A stretch of DNA of 64,000 bases from Auanema rhodensis (lineage: Eukaryota; Nematoda; Chromadorea; Rhabditida; Rhabditidae). Shown here piece by piece: positions 50,977 through 64,000 of the stretch (the stretch's first letter is position 1; each line of letters starts with the position of its first letter). The DNA is taken from the NCBI GenBank assembly GCA_964057225.1, contig OZ059897.1:21948001-22012000 (forward strand), in the 5' to 3' direction. A program made the position numbers and the translations under genes. A model generated the notes under the pieces. It did not search any database. It was not told the DNA's origin and worked only from the letters and a program-made list of their open reading frames with translations.

Positions 50977-53900
50977 ATTTTTTATTGATATTGGTTCATG
51001 GTAACCATGACTTTGAAATTTACGTGAACTTTAATTTATGCTAATTAAATGTACACGTGATGTGCACTTGGTATGTAACTCGCTTCACGTGAAAGATAAA
51101 GAGATGCGGTTTTCAAAATTAGATTCCTCATGTCCATATTAGTCTAAAAACAAATTTTTATTGATATTGCTTCATGGTAACCATGACTTTGAAATTTACG
51201 TGAACTTTAATTTATGCTAATTAAATGTACACGTGATGTGCACTTGGTATGTAACTCGCTTCACGTGAAAGATAAAGAGATGCGGTTTTCAAAATTAGAT
51301 TCCCCATGTCCATATTAGTCTAAAAACAAATTTTTATTGATATTGGTTCATGGTAACCATGACTTTGAAATTTACGTGAACTTTAATTTATGCTAATTAA
51401 ATGTACACGTGATGTGCACTTGGTATGTAACTCGCTTCACGTGAAAGATAAAGAGATGCGGTTTTCAAAATTAGATTCCCCATGTCCATATTAGTCTAAA
51501 AACAAATTTCTATTGATATTGCTTCATGGTAACCATGACTTTGAAATTTACGTGAACTTTAATTTATGCTAATTAAATGTACACGTGATGTGCACTTGGT
51601 ATGTAACTCGCTTCACGTGAAAGATAAAGAGATGCGGTTTTCAAAATTAGATTCCCCATGTCCATATTAGTCTAAAAACAAATTTTTATTGATATTGGTG
51701 CATGGTAACCATGACTTTGAAATTTACGTGAACTTTAATTTATGCTAATTAAATGTACACGTGATGTGCACTTGGTATGTAACTCGCTTCACGTGAAAGA
51801 TAAAGAGATGCGGTTTTCAAAATTAGATTCCCCATGTCCATATTAGTCTAAAAACAAATTTTTATTGATATTGGTGCATGGTAACCATGACTTTGAAATT
51901 TACGTGAACTTTAATTTATGCTAATTAAATGTACACGTGATGTGCACTTGGTATGTAACTCGCTTCACGTGAAAGATAAAGAGATGCGGTTTTCAAAATT
52001 AGATTCCCCATGTCCATATTAGTCTAAAAACAAATTTGTATTGATATTGGTTCATGGTAACCATGACTTTGAAATTTACGTGAACTTTAATTTATGCTAA
52101 TTAAATGTACACGTGATTTGCACTTGGTATGTAACTCGCTTCACGTGAAAGATAAAAAGATGCGGTTTTCAAAATTAGATTCCCCATGTCCATATTAGTC
52201 TAAAAACAAATTTGTATTGATATTGGTTCATGGTAACCATGACTTTGAAATTTACGTGAACTTTAATTTATGCTAATTAAATGTACACGTGATTTGCACT
52301 TGGTATGTAACTCGCTTCACGTGAAAGATGAAGAGATGCTGTTTTCAAAATTAGATTCCCCATGTCCATATTAGTCTAAAAACAAATTTTTATTGATATT
52401 GCTTCATGGTAACCATGACTTTGAAATTTACGTGAACTTTAATTTATGCTAATTAAATGTACACGTGATGTGCACTTGGTATGTAACTCGCTTCACGTGA
52501 AAGATAAAGAGATGCGGTTTTCAAAATTAGATTCCCCATGTCCATATTAGTCTAAAAACAAATTTTTATTGATATTGGTGCATGGTAACCATGACTTTGA
52601 AATTTACGTGAACTTTAATTTATTCTAATTAAATGTACACGTGATGTGCACTTGGTATGTAACTCGCTTCACGTGAAAGATAAAAAGATGCGGTTTTCAA
52701 AATTAGATTCCCCATGTCCATATTAGTCTAAAAACAAATTTTTATTGATATTGGTGCATGGTAACCATGACTTTGAAATTTACGTGAACTTTAATTCATG
52801 CTAATTAAATGTACACGTGATGTGCACTTGGTATGTAACTCGCTTCACGTGAAAGATAAAGAGATGCGGTTTTCAAAATTAGATTCCCCATGTCCATATT
52901 AGTCTAAAAACAAATTTTCATTGATATTGGTGCATGGTAACCATGACTTTGAAATTTACGTGAACTTTAATTTATGCTAATTAAATGTACACGTGATGTG
53001 CACTTGGTATGTAACTCGCTTCACGTGAAAGATAAAGAGATGCGGTTTTCAAAATTAGATTCTCCATGTCCATATTAGTCTAAAAACAAATTTTGATTGA
53101 TATTGGTTCATGGTAACCATGACTTTGAAATTTACGTGAACTTTAATTTATGCTAATTAAATGTACACGTGATGTGCACTTGGTATGTAACTCGCTTCAC
53201 GTGAAAGATAAAGAGATGCGGTTTTCAAAATTAGATTCCCCATGTCCATATTAGTCTAAAAACAAATTTTTATTGATATTGCTTCATGGTAACCATGACT
53301 TTGAAATTTACGTGAACTTTAATTTATGCTAATTAAATGTACACGTGATGTGCACTTGGTATGTAACTCGCTTCACGTGAAAGATAAAGAGATGCGGTTT
53401 TCAAAATTAGATTCCCCATGTCCATATTAGTCTAAAAACAAATTTTTATTGATATTGGTGCATGGTAACCATGACTTTGAAATTTACGTGAACTTTAATT
53501 TATGCTAATTAAATGTACACGTGATGTGCACTTGGTATGTAACTCGCTTCACGTGAAAGATAAAGAGATGCGGTTTTCAAAATTAGATTTCCCATGTCCA
53601 TATTAGTCTAAAAATAAATTTTTATTGATATTGGTTCATGGTAACCATGACTTTGAAATTTACGTGAACTTTAATTTATGCTAATTAAATGTACACGTGA
53701 TGTGCACTTGGTATGTAACTCGCTTCACGTGAAAGATAAAGAGATGCGGTTTTCAAAATTAGATTCCCCATGTCCATATTAGTCTAAAAACAAATTTTTA
53801 TTGATATTGGTGCATGGTAACCATGACTTTGAAATTTACGTGAACTTTAATTTATGCTAATTAAATGTACACGTGATGTGCACTTGGTATGTAACTCGCT

Positions 53901-56900
53901 TCACGTGAAAGATAAAGAGATGCGGTTTTCAAAATTAGATTCTCCATGTCCATATTAGTCTAAAAACAAATTTTTATTGATATTGGTTCATGGTAACCAT
54001 GACTTTGAAATTTACGTGAACTTTAATTTATGCTAATTAAATGTACACGTGATGTGCACTTGGTATGTAACTCGCTTCACGTGAAAGATAAAGAGATGCG
54101 GTTTTCAAAATTAGATTCCCCATGTCCATATTAGTCTAAAAACAAATTTTTATTGATATTGCTTCATGGTAACCATGACTTTGAAATTTACGTGAACTTT
54201 AATTTATGCTAATTAAATGTACACGTGATGTGCACTTGGTATGTAACTCGCTTCACGTGAAAGATAAAGAGATGCGGTTTTCAAAATTAGATTTCCCATG
54301 TCCATATTAGTCTAAAAACAAATTTTTATTGATATTGGTTCATGGTAACCATGACTTTGAAATTTACGTGAACTTTAATTTATGCTAATTAAATGTACAC
54401 GTGATGTGCACTTGGTATGTAACTCGCTTCACGTGAAAGATAAAGAGATGCGGTTTTCAAAATTAGATTCCCCATGTCCATATTAGTCTAAAAACAAATT
54501 TTTATTGATATTGGTGCATGGTAACCATGACTTTGAAATTTACGTGAACTTTAATTTATGCTAATTAAATGTACACGTGATGTGCACTTGGTATGTAACT
54601 CGCTTCACGTGAAAGATAAAGAGATGCGGTTTTCAAAATTAGATTCCCCATGTCCATATTAGTCTAAAAACAAATTTTTATTGATATTGGTTCATGGTAA
54701 CCATGACTTTGAAATTTACGTGAACTTTAATTTATGCTAATTAAATGTACACGTGATGTGCACTTGGTATGTAACTCGCTTCACGTGAAAGATAAAGAGA
54801 TGCGGTTTTCAAAATTAGATTCCCCATGTCCATATTAGTCTAAAAACAAATTTTTATTGATATTGGTGCATGGTAACCATGACTTTGAAATTTACGTGAA
54901 CTTTAATTTATGCTAATTAAATGTACACGTGATGTGCACTTGGTATGTAACTCGCTTCACGTGAAAGATAAAGAGATGAGGTTTTCAAAATTAGATTCCC
55001 CATGTCCATATTAGTCTAAAAACAAATTTTTATTGATATTGGTTCATGGTAACCATGACTTTGAAATTTACGTGAACTTTAATTTATGCTAATTAAATGT
55101 ACACGTGATGTGCACTTGGTATGTAACTCGCTTCACGTGAAAGATAAAGAGATGCGGTTTTCAAAATTAGATTCCCCATGTCCATATTAGTCTAAAAACA
55201 AATTTTTATTGATATTGGTGCATGGTAACCATGACTTTGAAATTTACGTGAACTTTAATTTATGCTAATTAAATGTACACGTGATGTGCACTTGGTATGT
55301 AACTCGCTTTACGTGAAAGATAAAGAGATGCGGTTTTCAAAATTAGATTCCCCATGTCCATATTAGTCTAAAAACAAATTTTTATTGATATTGGTTCATG
55401 GTAACCATGACTTTGAAATTTACGTGAACTTTAATTTATGCTAATTAAATGTACACGTGATGTGCACTTGGTATGTAACTCGCTTCACGTGAAAGATAAA
55501 GAGATGCGGTTTTCAAAATTAGATTCCCCAGGTCCATATTAGTCTAAAAACAAATTTTTATTGATATTGCTTCATGGTAACCATGACTTTGAAATTTACG
55601 TGAACTTTAATTTATGCTAATTAAATGTACACGTGATGTGCACTTGGTATGTAACTCGTTTCACGTGAAAGATAAAGAGATGCGGTTTTCAAAATTAGAT
55701 TCCCCATGTCCATATTAGTCTAAAAACAAATTTTTATTGATATTGGTGCATGGTAACCATGACTTTGAAATTTACGTGAACTTTAATTTATGCTAATTAA
55801 ATGTACACGTGATGTGCACTTGGTATGTAACTCGCTTCACGTGAAAGATAAAGAGATGCGGTATTCAAAATTAGATTCCCCAGGTCCATATTAGTCTAAA
55901 AACAAATTTTTATTGATATTGGTTCATGGTAACCATGACTTTGAAATTTACGTGAACTTTAATTTATGCTAATTAAATGTACACGTGATGTGCACTTGGT
56001 ATGTAACTCGCTTCACGTGAAAGATAAAGAGATGCGGTTTTCAAAATTAGATTCTCCATGTCCATATTAGTCTAAAAACAAATTTTTATTGATATTGGTT
56101 CATGGTAACCATGACTTTGAAATTTACGTGAACTTTAATTTATGCTAATTAAATGTACACGTGATGTGCACTTGGTATGTAACTCGCTTCACGTGAAAGA
56201 TAAAGAGATGCGGTTTTCAAAATTAGATTCCCCATGTCCATATTAGTCTAAAAACAAATTTTTATTGATATTGGTTCATGGTAACCATGACTTTGAAATT
56301 TACGTGAACTTTAATTTATGCTAATTAAATGTACACGTGATGTGCACTTGGTATGTAACTCGCTTCACGTGAAAGATAAAGAGATGCGGTATTCAAAATT
56401 AGATTCCCCAGGTCCATATTAGTCTAAAAACAAATTTTTATTGATATTGGTTCATGGTAACCATGACTTTGAAATTTACGTGAACTTTAATTTATGCTAA
56501 TTAAATGTACACGTGATGTGCACTTGGTATGTAACTCGCTTCACGTGAAAGATAAAGAGATGCGGTTTTCAAAATTAGATTCCCCATGTCCATATTAGTC
56601 TAAAAACAAATTTTTATTGATATTGGTGCATGGTCACCATGACTTTGAAATTTACGTGAACTTTAATTTATGCTAATTAAATGTACACGTGATGTGCACT
56701 TGGTATGTAACTCGCTTCACGTGAAAGATAAAGAGATGCGGTTTTCAAAATTAGATTCTCCATGTCCATATTAGCCTAAAAACAAATTTTTATTGATATT
56801 GGTTCATGGTAACCATGACTTTGAAATTTACGTGAACTTTAATTTATGCTAATTAAATGTACACGTGATGTGCACTTGGTATGTAACTCGCTTCACGTGA

Positions 56901-57764
56901 AAGATAAAGAGATGCGGTTTTCAAAATTAGATTTCCCATGTCCATATTAGTCTAAAAACAAATTTTTATTGATATTGGTTCATGGTAACCATGACTTTGA
57001 AATTTACGTGAACTTTAATTTATGCTAATTAAATGTACACGTGATGTGCACTTGGTATGTAACTCGCTTCACGTGAAAGATAAAGAGATGCGGTTTTCAA
57101 AATTAGATTCCCCATGTCCATATTAGTCTAAAAACAAATTTTTATTGATATTGGTGCATGGTAACCATGACTTTGAAATTTACGTGAACTTTAATTTATG
57201 CTAATTAAATGTACACGTGATGTGCACTTGGTATGTAACTCGCTTCACGTGAAAGATAAAGAGATGCGGTTTTCAAAATTAGATTCCCCATGTCCATATT
57301 AGTCTAAAAACAAATTTTTATTGATATTAGTTCATGGTAACCATGACTTTGAAATTTACGTGAACTTTAATTTATGCTAATTAAATGTACACGTGATGTG
57401 CACTTGGTATGTAACTCGCTTCACGTGAAAGATAAAGAGATGCGGTTTTCAAAATTAGATTCCCCATGTCCATATTAGTCTAAAAACAAATTTTTATTGA
57501 TATTGGTGCATGGTAACCATGACTTTGAAATTTACGTGAACTTTAATTTATGCTAATTAAATGTACACGTGATGTGCACTTGGTATGTAACTCGCTTCAC
57601 GTGAAAGATAAAGAGATGCGGTTTTCAAAATTAGATTCCCCATGTCCATATTAGTCTAAAAACAAATTTTTATTGATATTGGTGCATGGTAACCATGACT
57701 TTGAAATTTACGTGAACTTTAATTTATGCTAATTAAATGTACACGTGATGTGCACTTGGTATGT
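50977..57764 (+). repeat. Right-array monomers between the two large duplicates
   Basis: These are ordinary 176-bp monomers with sparse private variants and no clear long block structure. A tandem single-monomer duplication carries AATTTGTATTG (52038, 52214) and GATTTGCAC (52118, 52294). CCAGGTCC occurs at 55531, 55883 and 56411 (steps of 2 and 3 monomers). No gene, promoter or other element was seen. Confidence 0.8.
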
Positions 57765-60700
57765 AACTCGCCTCACGTGAAAGATAAAGAGATGCGGTTT
57801 TCAAAATTAGATTCCCCATGTCCATATTAGTCTAAAAACAAATTTTTATTGATATTGGTGCATGGTAACCATGACTTTGAAATTTACGTGAACTTTAATT
57901 TATGCTAATTAAATGTACACGTGATGTGCACTTGGTATGTAACTCGCTTCACGTGAAAGATAAAGAGATGCGGTTTTCAAAATTAGATTCCCCATGTCCA
58001 TATTAGTCTAAAAACGAATTTTTATTGATATTGGTGCATGGTAACCACGACTTTGAAATTTACGTGAACTTTAATTTATGCTAATTAAATGTACACGTGA
58101 TGTGCACTTGGTATGTAACTCGCTTCACGTGAAAGATAAAGAGATGCGGTTTTCAAAATTAGATTCCTCATATCCATATTAGTCTAAAAACAAATTTTTA
58201 TTGATATTGGTTCATGGTAACCATGACTTTGAAATTTACGTGAACTTTAATTTATGCTAATTAAATGTACACGTGATGTGCACTTGGTATGTAACTCGCT
58301 TCACGTGAAAGATAAAGAGATGCGGTTTTCAAAATTAGATTTCCCATGTCCATATTAGTCTAAAAACAAATTTTTATTGATATTGGTTCATGGTAACCAT
58401 GACTTTGAAATTTACGTGAACTTTAATTTATGCTAATTAAATGTACACGTGATGTGCACTTGGTATGTAACTCGCTTCACGTGAAAGATAAAGAGATGCG
58501 GTTTTCAAAATTAGATTCCCCATGTCCATATTAGTCTAAAAACAAATTTTTATTGATATTGGTGCATGGTAACCATGACTTTGAAATTTACGTGAACTTT
58601 AATTTATGCTAATTAAATGTACACGTGATGTGCACTTGGTATGTAACTCGCTTCACGTGAAAGATAAAGAGATGCGGTTTTCAAAATTAGATTCTCCATG
58701 TCCATATTAGTCTAAAAACAAATTTTTATTGATATTGGTTCATGGTAACCATGACTTTGAAATTTACGTGAACTTTAATTTATGCTAATTAAATGTACAC
58801 GTGATGTGCACTTGGTATGTAACTCGCTTCACGTGAAAGATAAAGAGATGCGGTTTTCAAAATTAGATTCCCCATGTCCATATTAGTCTAAAAACAAATT
58901 TTTATTGATATTGCTTCATGGTAACCATGACTTTGAAATTTACGTGAACTTTAATTTATGCTAATTAAATGTACACGTGATGTGCACTTGGTATGTAACT
59001 CGCTTCACGTGAAAGATAAAGAGATGCGGTTTTCAAAATTAGATTCCCCATGTCCATATTAGTCTAAAAACAAATTTTTATTGATATTGCTTCATGGTAA
59101 CCATGACTTTGAAATTTACGTGAACTTTAATTTATTCTAATTAAATGTACACGTGATGTGCACTTGGTATGTAACTCGCTTCACGTGAAAGATAAAGAGA
59201 TGCGGTTTTCAAAATTAGATTCCCCATGTCCATATTAGTCTAAAAACAAATTTTTATTGATATTGGTGCATGGTAACCATGACTTTGAAATTTACGTGAA
59301 CTTTAATTTATGCTAATTAAATGTACACGTGATGTGCACTTGGTATGTAACTCGCTTTACGTGAAAGATAAAGAGATGCGGTTTTCAAAATTAGATTCCC
59401 CATGTCCATATTAGTCTAAAAACAAATTTTTATTGATATTGGTTCATGGTAACCATGACTTTGAAATTTACGTGAACTTTAATTTATGCTAATTAAATGT
59501 ACACGTGATGTGCACTTGGTATGTAACTCGCTTCACGTGAAAGATGAAGAGATGCGGTTTTCAAAATTAGATTCCCCATGTCCATATTAGTCTAAAAACA
59601 AATTTTTATTGATATTGGTGCATGGTAACCATGACTTTGAAATTTACGTGAACTTTAATTTATGCTAATTAAATGTACACGTGATGTGCACTTGGTATGT
59701 AACTCGCTTCACGTGAAAGATAAAGAGATGCGGTTTTCAAAATTAGATTGCCCATGTCCATATTAGTCTAAAAACAAATTTTTATTGATATTGGTTCATG
59801 GTAACCATGACTTTGAACTTTTCGTGAACTTTAATTTATGCTAATTAAATTTAGACGTGATGTGCACTTGGTATGTAACTCGCTTCACGTGAAAGATGAA
59901 GAGATGCGGTTTTCAAAATTAGATTCCCCATGTCCATATTAGTCTAAAAACAAATTTTTATTGATATTGGTGCATGGTAACCATGACTTTGAAATTTACG
60001 TGAACTTTAATTTATGCTAATTAAATGTACACGTGATGTGCACTCGGTATGTAACTCGCTTCACGTGAAAGATAAAGAGATGCGGTTTTCAAAATTAGAT
60101 TCCTCATGTCCATATTAGTCTAAAAACAAATTTTTATTGATATTGGTGCATGGTAACCATGACTTTGAAATTTACGTGAACTTTAATTTATGCTAATTAA
60201 ATGTACACGTGATGTGCACTTGGTATGTAACTCGCTTCACGTGAAAGATAAAGAGATGCGGTTTTCAAAATTAGATTGCCCATGTCCATATTAGTCTAAA
60301 AACAAATTTTTATTGATATTGGTTCATGGTAACCATGACTTTGAAATTTACGTGAACTTTAATTTATGCTAATTAAATGTACACGTGATGTGCACTTGGT
60401 ATGTAACTCTCTTCACGTGAAAGATAAAGAGATGCGGTTTTCAAAATTAGATTGCCCATGTCCATATTAGTCTAAAAACAAATTTTAATTGATATTGGTT
60501 CATGGTAACCATGACTTTGAAATTTACGTGAACTTTAATTTATGCTAATTAAATGTACACGTGATGTGCACTTGGTATGTAACTCGCTTCACGTGAAAGA
60601 TAAAGAGATGCGGTTTTCAAAATTAGATTCCCCATGTCCATATTAGTCTAAAAACGAATTTTTATTGATATTGGTGCATGGTAACCACGACTTTGAAATT

Positions 60701-63700
60701 TACGTGAACTTTAATTTATGCTAATTAAATGTACACGTGATGTGCACTTGGTATGTAACTCGCTTCACGTGAAAGATAAAGAGATGCGGTTTTCAAAATT
60801 AGATTCCCCATGTCCATATTAGTCTAAAAACAAATTTTTATTGATATTGGTTCATGGTAACCATGACTTTGAAATTTACGTGAACTTTAATTTATGCTAA
60901 TTAAATGTACACGTGATGTGCACTTGGTATGTAACTCGCTTCACGTGAAAGATAAAGGGATGCGGTTTTCAAAATTAGATTCCCCATGTCCATATTAGTC
61001 TAAAAACAAATTTTTATTGATATTGGTGCATGGTAACCATGACTTTGAAATTTACGTGAACTTTAATTTATGCTAATTAAATGTACACGTGATGTGCACT
61101 TGGTATGTAACTCGCTTCACGTGAAAGATGAAGAGATGCGGTTTTCAAAATTAGATTCCCCATGTCCATATTAGTCTAAAAACAAATTTTTATTGATATT
61201 GGTGCATGGTAACCATGACTTTGAAATTTACGTGAACTTTAATTTATGCTAATTAAATGTACACGTGATGTGCACTTGGTATGTAACTCGCCTCACGTGA
61301 AAGATAAAGAGATGCGGTTTTCAAAATTAGATTCCCCATGTCCATATTAGTCTAAAAACAAATTTTTATTGATATTGGTGCATGGTAACCATGACTTTGA
61401 AATTTACGTGAACTTTAATTTATGCTAATTAAATGTACACGTGATGTGCACTTGGTATGTAACTCGCTTCACGTGAAAGATAAAGAGATGCGGTTTTCAA
61501 AATTAGATTCCCCATGTCCATATTAGTCTAAAAACGAATTTTTATTGATATTGGTGCATGGTAACCACGACTTTGAAATTTACGTGAACTTTAATTTATG
61601 CTAATTAAATGTACACGTGATGTGCACTTGGTATGTAACTCGCTTCACGTGAAAGATAAAGAGATGCGGTTTTCAAAATTAGATTCCTCATATCCATATT
61701 AGTCTAAAAACAAATTTTTATTGATATTGGTTCATGGTAACCATGACTTTGAAATTTACGTGAACTTTAATTTATGCTAATTAAATGTACACGTGATGTG
61801 CACTTGGTATGTAACTCGCTTCACGTGAAAGATAAAGAGATGCGGTTTTCAAAAGTAGATTCCCCATGTCCATATTAGTCTAAAAACAAATTTTTATTGA
61901 TATTGGTTCATGGTAACCATGACTTTGAAATTTACGTGAACTTTAATTTATGCTAATTAAATGTACACGTGATGTGCACTTGGTATGTAACTCGCTTCAC
62001 GTGAAAGATAAAGAGATGCGGTTTTCAAAATTAGATTCCCCATGTCCATATTAGTCTAAAAACAAATTTTTATTGATATTGGTGCATGGTAACCATGACT
62101 TTGAAATTTACGTGAACTTTAATTTATGCTAATTAAATGTACACGTGATGTGCACTTGGTATGTAACTCGCTTCACGTGAAAGATAAAGAGATGCGGTTT
62201 TCAAAATTAGATTCTCCATGTCCATATTATTCTAAAAACAAATTTTTATTGATATTGGTGCATGGTAACCATGACTTTGAAATTTACGTGAACTTTAATT
62301 TATGCTAATTAAATGTACACGTGATGTGCACTTGGTATGTAACTCGCTTCACGTGAAAGATAAAGAGATGCGGTTTTCAAAATTAGATTCCCCATGTCCA
62401 TATTAGTCTAAAAACAAATTTTTATTGATATTGGTGCATGGTAACCATGACTTTGAAATTTACGTGAACTTTAATTTATGCTAATTAAATGTACACGTGA
62501 TGTGCACTTGGTATGTAACTCGCTTCACGTGAAAGATAAAGAGATGCGGTTTTCAAAATTAGATTCCCCATGTCCATATTAGTCTAAAAACAAATTTTTA
62601 TTGATATTGGTTCATGGTAACCATGACTTTGAAATTTACGTGAACTTTAATTTATGCTAATTAAATGTACACGTGATGTGCACTTGGTATGTAACTCGCT
62701 TCACGTGAAAGATAAAGAGATGCGGTTTTCAAAATTAGATCCTTCATGTCCATATTAGTCTAAAAACAAATTTTTATTGATATTGGTGCATGGTAACCAT
62801 GACTTTGAAATTTACGTGAACTTTAATTTATGCTAATTAAATGTACACGTGATGTGCACTTGGTATGTAACTCGCTTCACGTGAAAGATAAAGAGATGCG
62901 GTTTTCAAAATTAGATTCCCCATGTCCATATTAGTCTAAAAACAAATTTTTATTGATATTGGTTCATGGTAACCATGACTTTGAAATTTACGTGAACTTT
63001 AATTTATGCTAATTAAATGTACACGTGATGTGCACTTGGTAAGTAACTCGCTTCACGTGAAAGATAAAGAGATGCGGTTTTCAAAATTAGATTCCCCATG
63101 TCCATATTAGTCTAAAAACAAATTTTTATTGATATTGGTGCATGGTAACCATGACTTTGAAATTTACGTGAACTTTAATTTATGCTAATTAAATGTACAC
63201 GTGATGTGCACTTGGTATGTAACTCGCTTCACGTGAAAGATAAAGAGATGCGGTTTTCAAAATTAGATTCCCCATGTCCATATTAGTCTAAAAACAAATT
63301 TTTATTGATATTGGTTCATGGTAACCATGACTTTGAAATTTACGTGAACTTTAATTTATGCTAATTAAATGTACACGTGATGTGCACTTGGTATGTAACT
63401 CGCTTCACGTAAAAGATAAAAAGATGCGGTTTTCAAAATTAGATTCCCCATGTCCATATTAGTCTAAAAACAAATTTTTATTGATATTGGTGCATGGTAA
63501 CCATGACTTTGAATTTTACGTGAACTTTAATTTATGCTAATTAAATGTACACGTGATGTGCACTTGGTATGTAACTCGCTTCACGTGAAAGATAAAGAGA
63601 TGCGGTTTTCAAAATTAGATTCCCCATGTCCATATTAGTCTAAAAACAAATTTTTATTGATATTGGTTCATGGTAACCATGACTTTGAAATTTACGTGAA

Positions 63701-64000
63701 CTTTAATTTATGCTAATTAAATGTACACGTGATGTGCACTTGGTATGTAACTCGCTTCACGTGAAAGATAAAGAGAAGCGGTTCTCAAAATTAGATTCCC
63801 CATGTCCATATTAGTCTAAAAACAAATTTTTATTGATATTGCTTCATGGTAACCATGACTTTGAAATTTACGTGAACTTTAATTTATGCTAATTAAATGT
63901 ACACGTGATGTGCACTTGGTATGTAACTCGCTTCACGTGAAAGATAAAGAGATGCGGTTTTCAAAATTAGATTCCCCATGTCCATATTAGTCTAAAAACA
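57765..64000 (+). repeat. Large segmental duplication, copy 2
   Basis: This is the partner of 44.74-50.98 kb, displaced 13,024 bp, and it runs off the window edge, so the duplicated unit is at least 6.2 kb. It has few private differences, such as GGTTCTCAAAA near 63781 versus GGTTTTCAAAA in copy 1. The low divergence points to a recent event. Confidence 0.92.

Larger units (their letters stand above)
30095..64000 (+). repeat. Right satellite array, 176-bp monomers, head to tail
   Basis: This is the same satellite in the same orientation as the left array. From GGTAACC at 30234 to the last copy at 63848 is 33,614 bp, which equals 191 x 176 - 2, so a single net 2-bp loss explains all phase. 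Variants typical of this side are TATTGCTTCATGG, ATTGCCC, TTTTCGTGAAC with TTAGACGTG, AAACGAATTTTT with AACCACGAC, and frequent AGATGAAGAG. The left-side markers AATAAGATT, CACATGAAAG and GGTTAATGG were not seen here. There is no gene or second mobile element. The array runs past the window edge. Confidence 0.98.

Noticed and set aside
1-64000. CRISPR array
   Set aside because: Units are 176 bp and nearly identical throughout, with no short repeat plus unique spacers. The embedded LINE is eukaryotic.

Overview
The window is almost entirely one satellite DNA: a 176-bp monomer (about 32% GC by hand count) repeated head to tail in one orientation. It is interrupted once, by a full-length non-LTR retrotransposon. 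This is eukaryotic DNA, most likely from an AT-rich invertebrate animal. That rests on a LINE with an L1-like ORF1 and an APE-endonuclease/reverse-transcriptase ORF2, AT-rich coding sequence, and a megasatellite-scale array. I cannot name the species. There are no host genes, tRNAs, rRNAs or prokaryotic features.

Layout: (1) 1-25427, left array. It holds 144 full-length monomers (one is 177 bp) plus one 45-bp remnant. (2) 25428-30089, the retrotransposon (4,662 bp): a T-rich 5' UTR, ORF1 (coiled coil, RNA-binding-like core, basic tail; broken by one -1 frameshift), ORF2 (942 aa, intact), and a 3' UTR with a hairpin and AATAAA but no poly(A) tail. It is flanked by a 4-5 bp target-site duplication, (T)AATT. 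(3) 30095-64000, right array. It holds 191 full monomers (one is 174 bp) plus partial monomers at both ends.

The arrays are not uniform. Shared single-base variants recur at exact multiples of 176 bp and reveal nested higher-order repeats of 5, 6, 7, 12 and 20 monomers (880, 1,056, 1,232, 2,112 and 3,520 bp). Larger internal duplications are displaced by 18,304 bp on the left and 13,024 bp on the right. Net phase bookkeeping over about 59 kb of satellite needs only three length changes: +1 near 20,332, -131 near 24,979 and -2 near 38,050. The left and right arrays carry different diagnostic variants. The switch coincides with the 45-bp truncated monomer at about 24.98 kb, roughly 450 bp before the retrotransposon.

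Each monomer holds three same-strand ACGTGA boxes 33 and 32 bp apart (about three helical turns) and several short palindromes. This makes it a candidate for ordered protein binding, for example at a centromere or heterochromatin block. That functional reading is inference. The retrotransposon is the only protein-coding element, and its ORF1 and ORF2 products would act together in target-primed reverse transcription.
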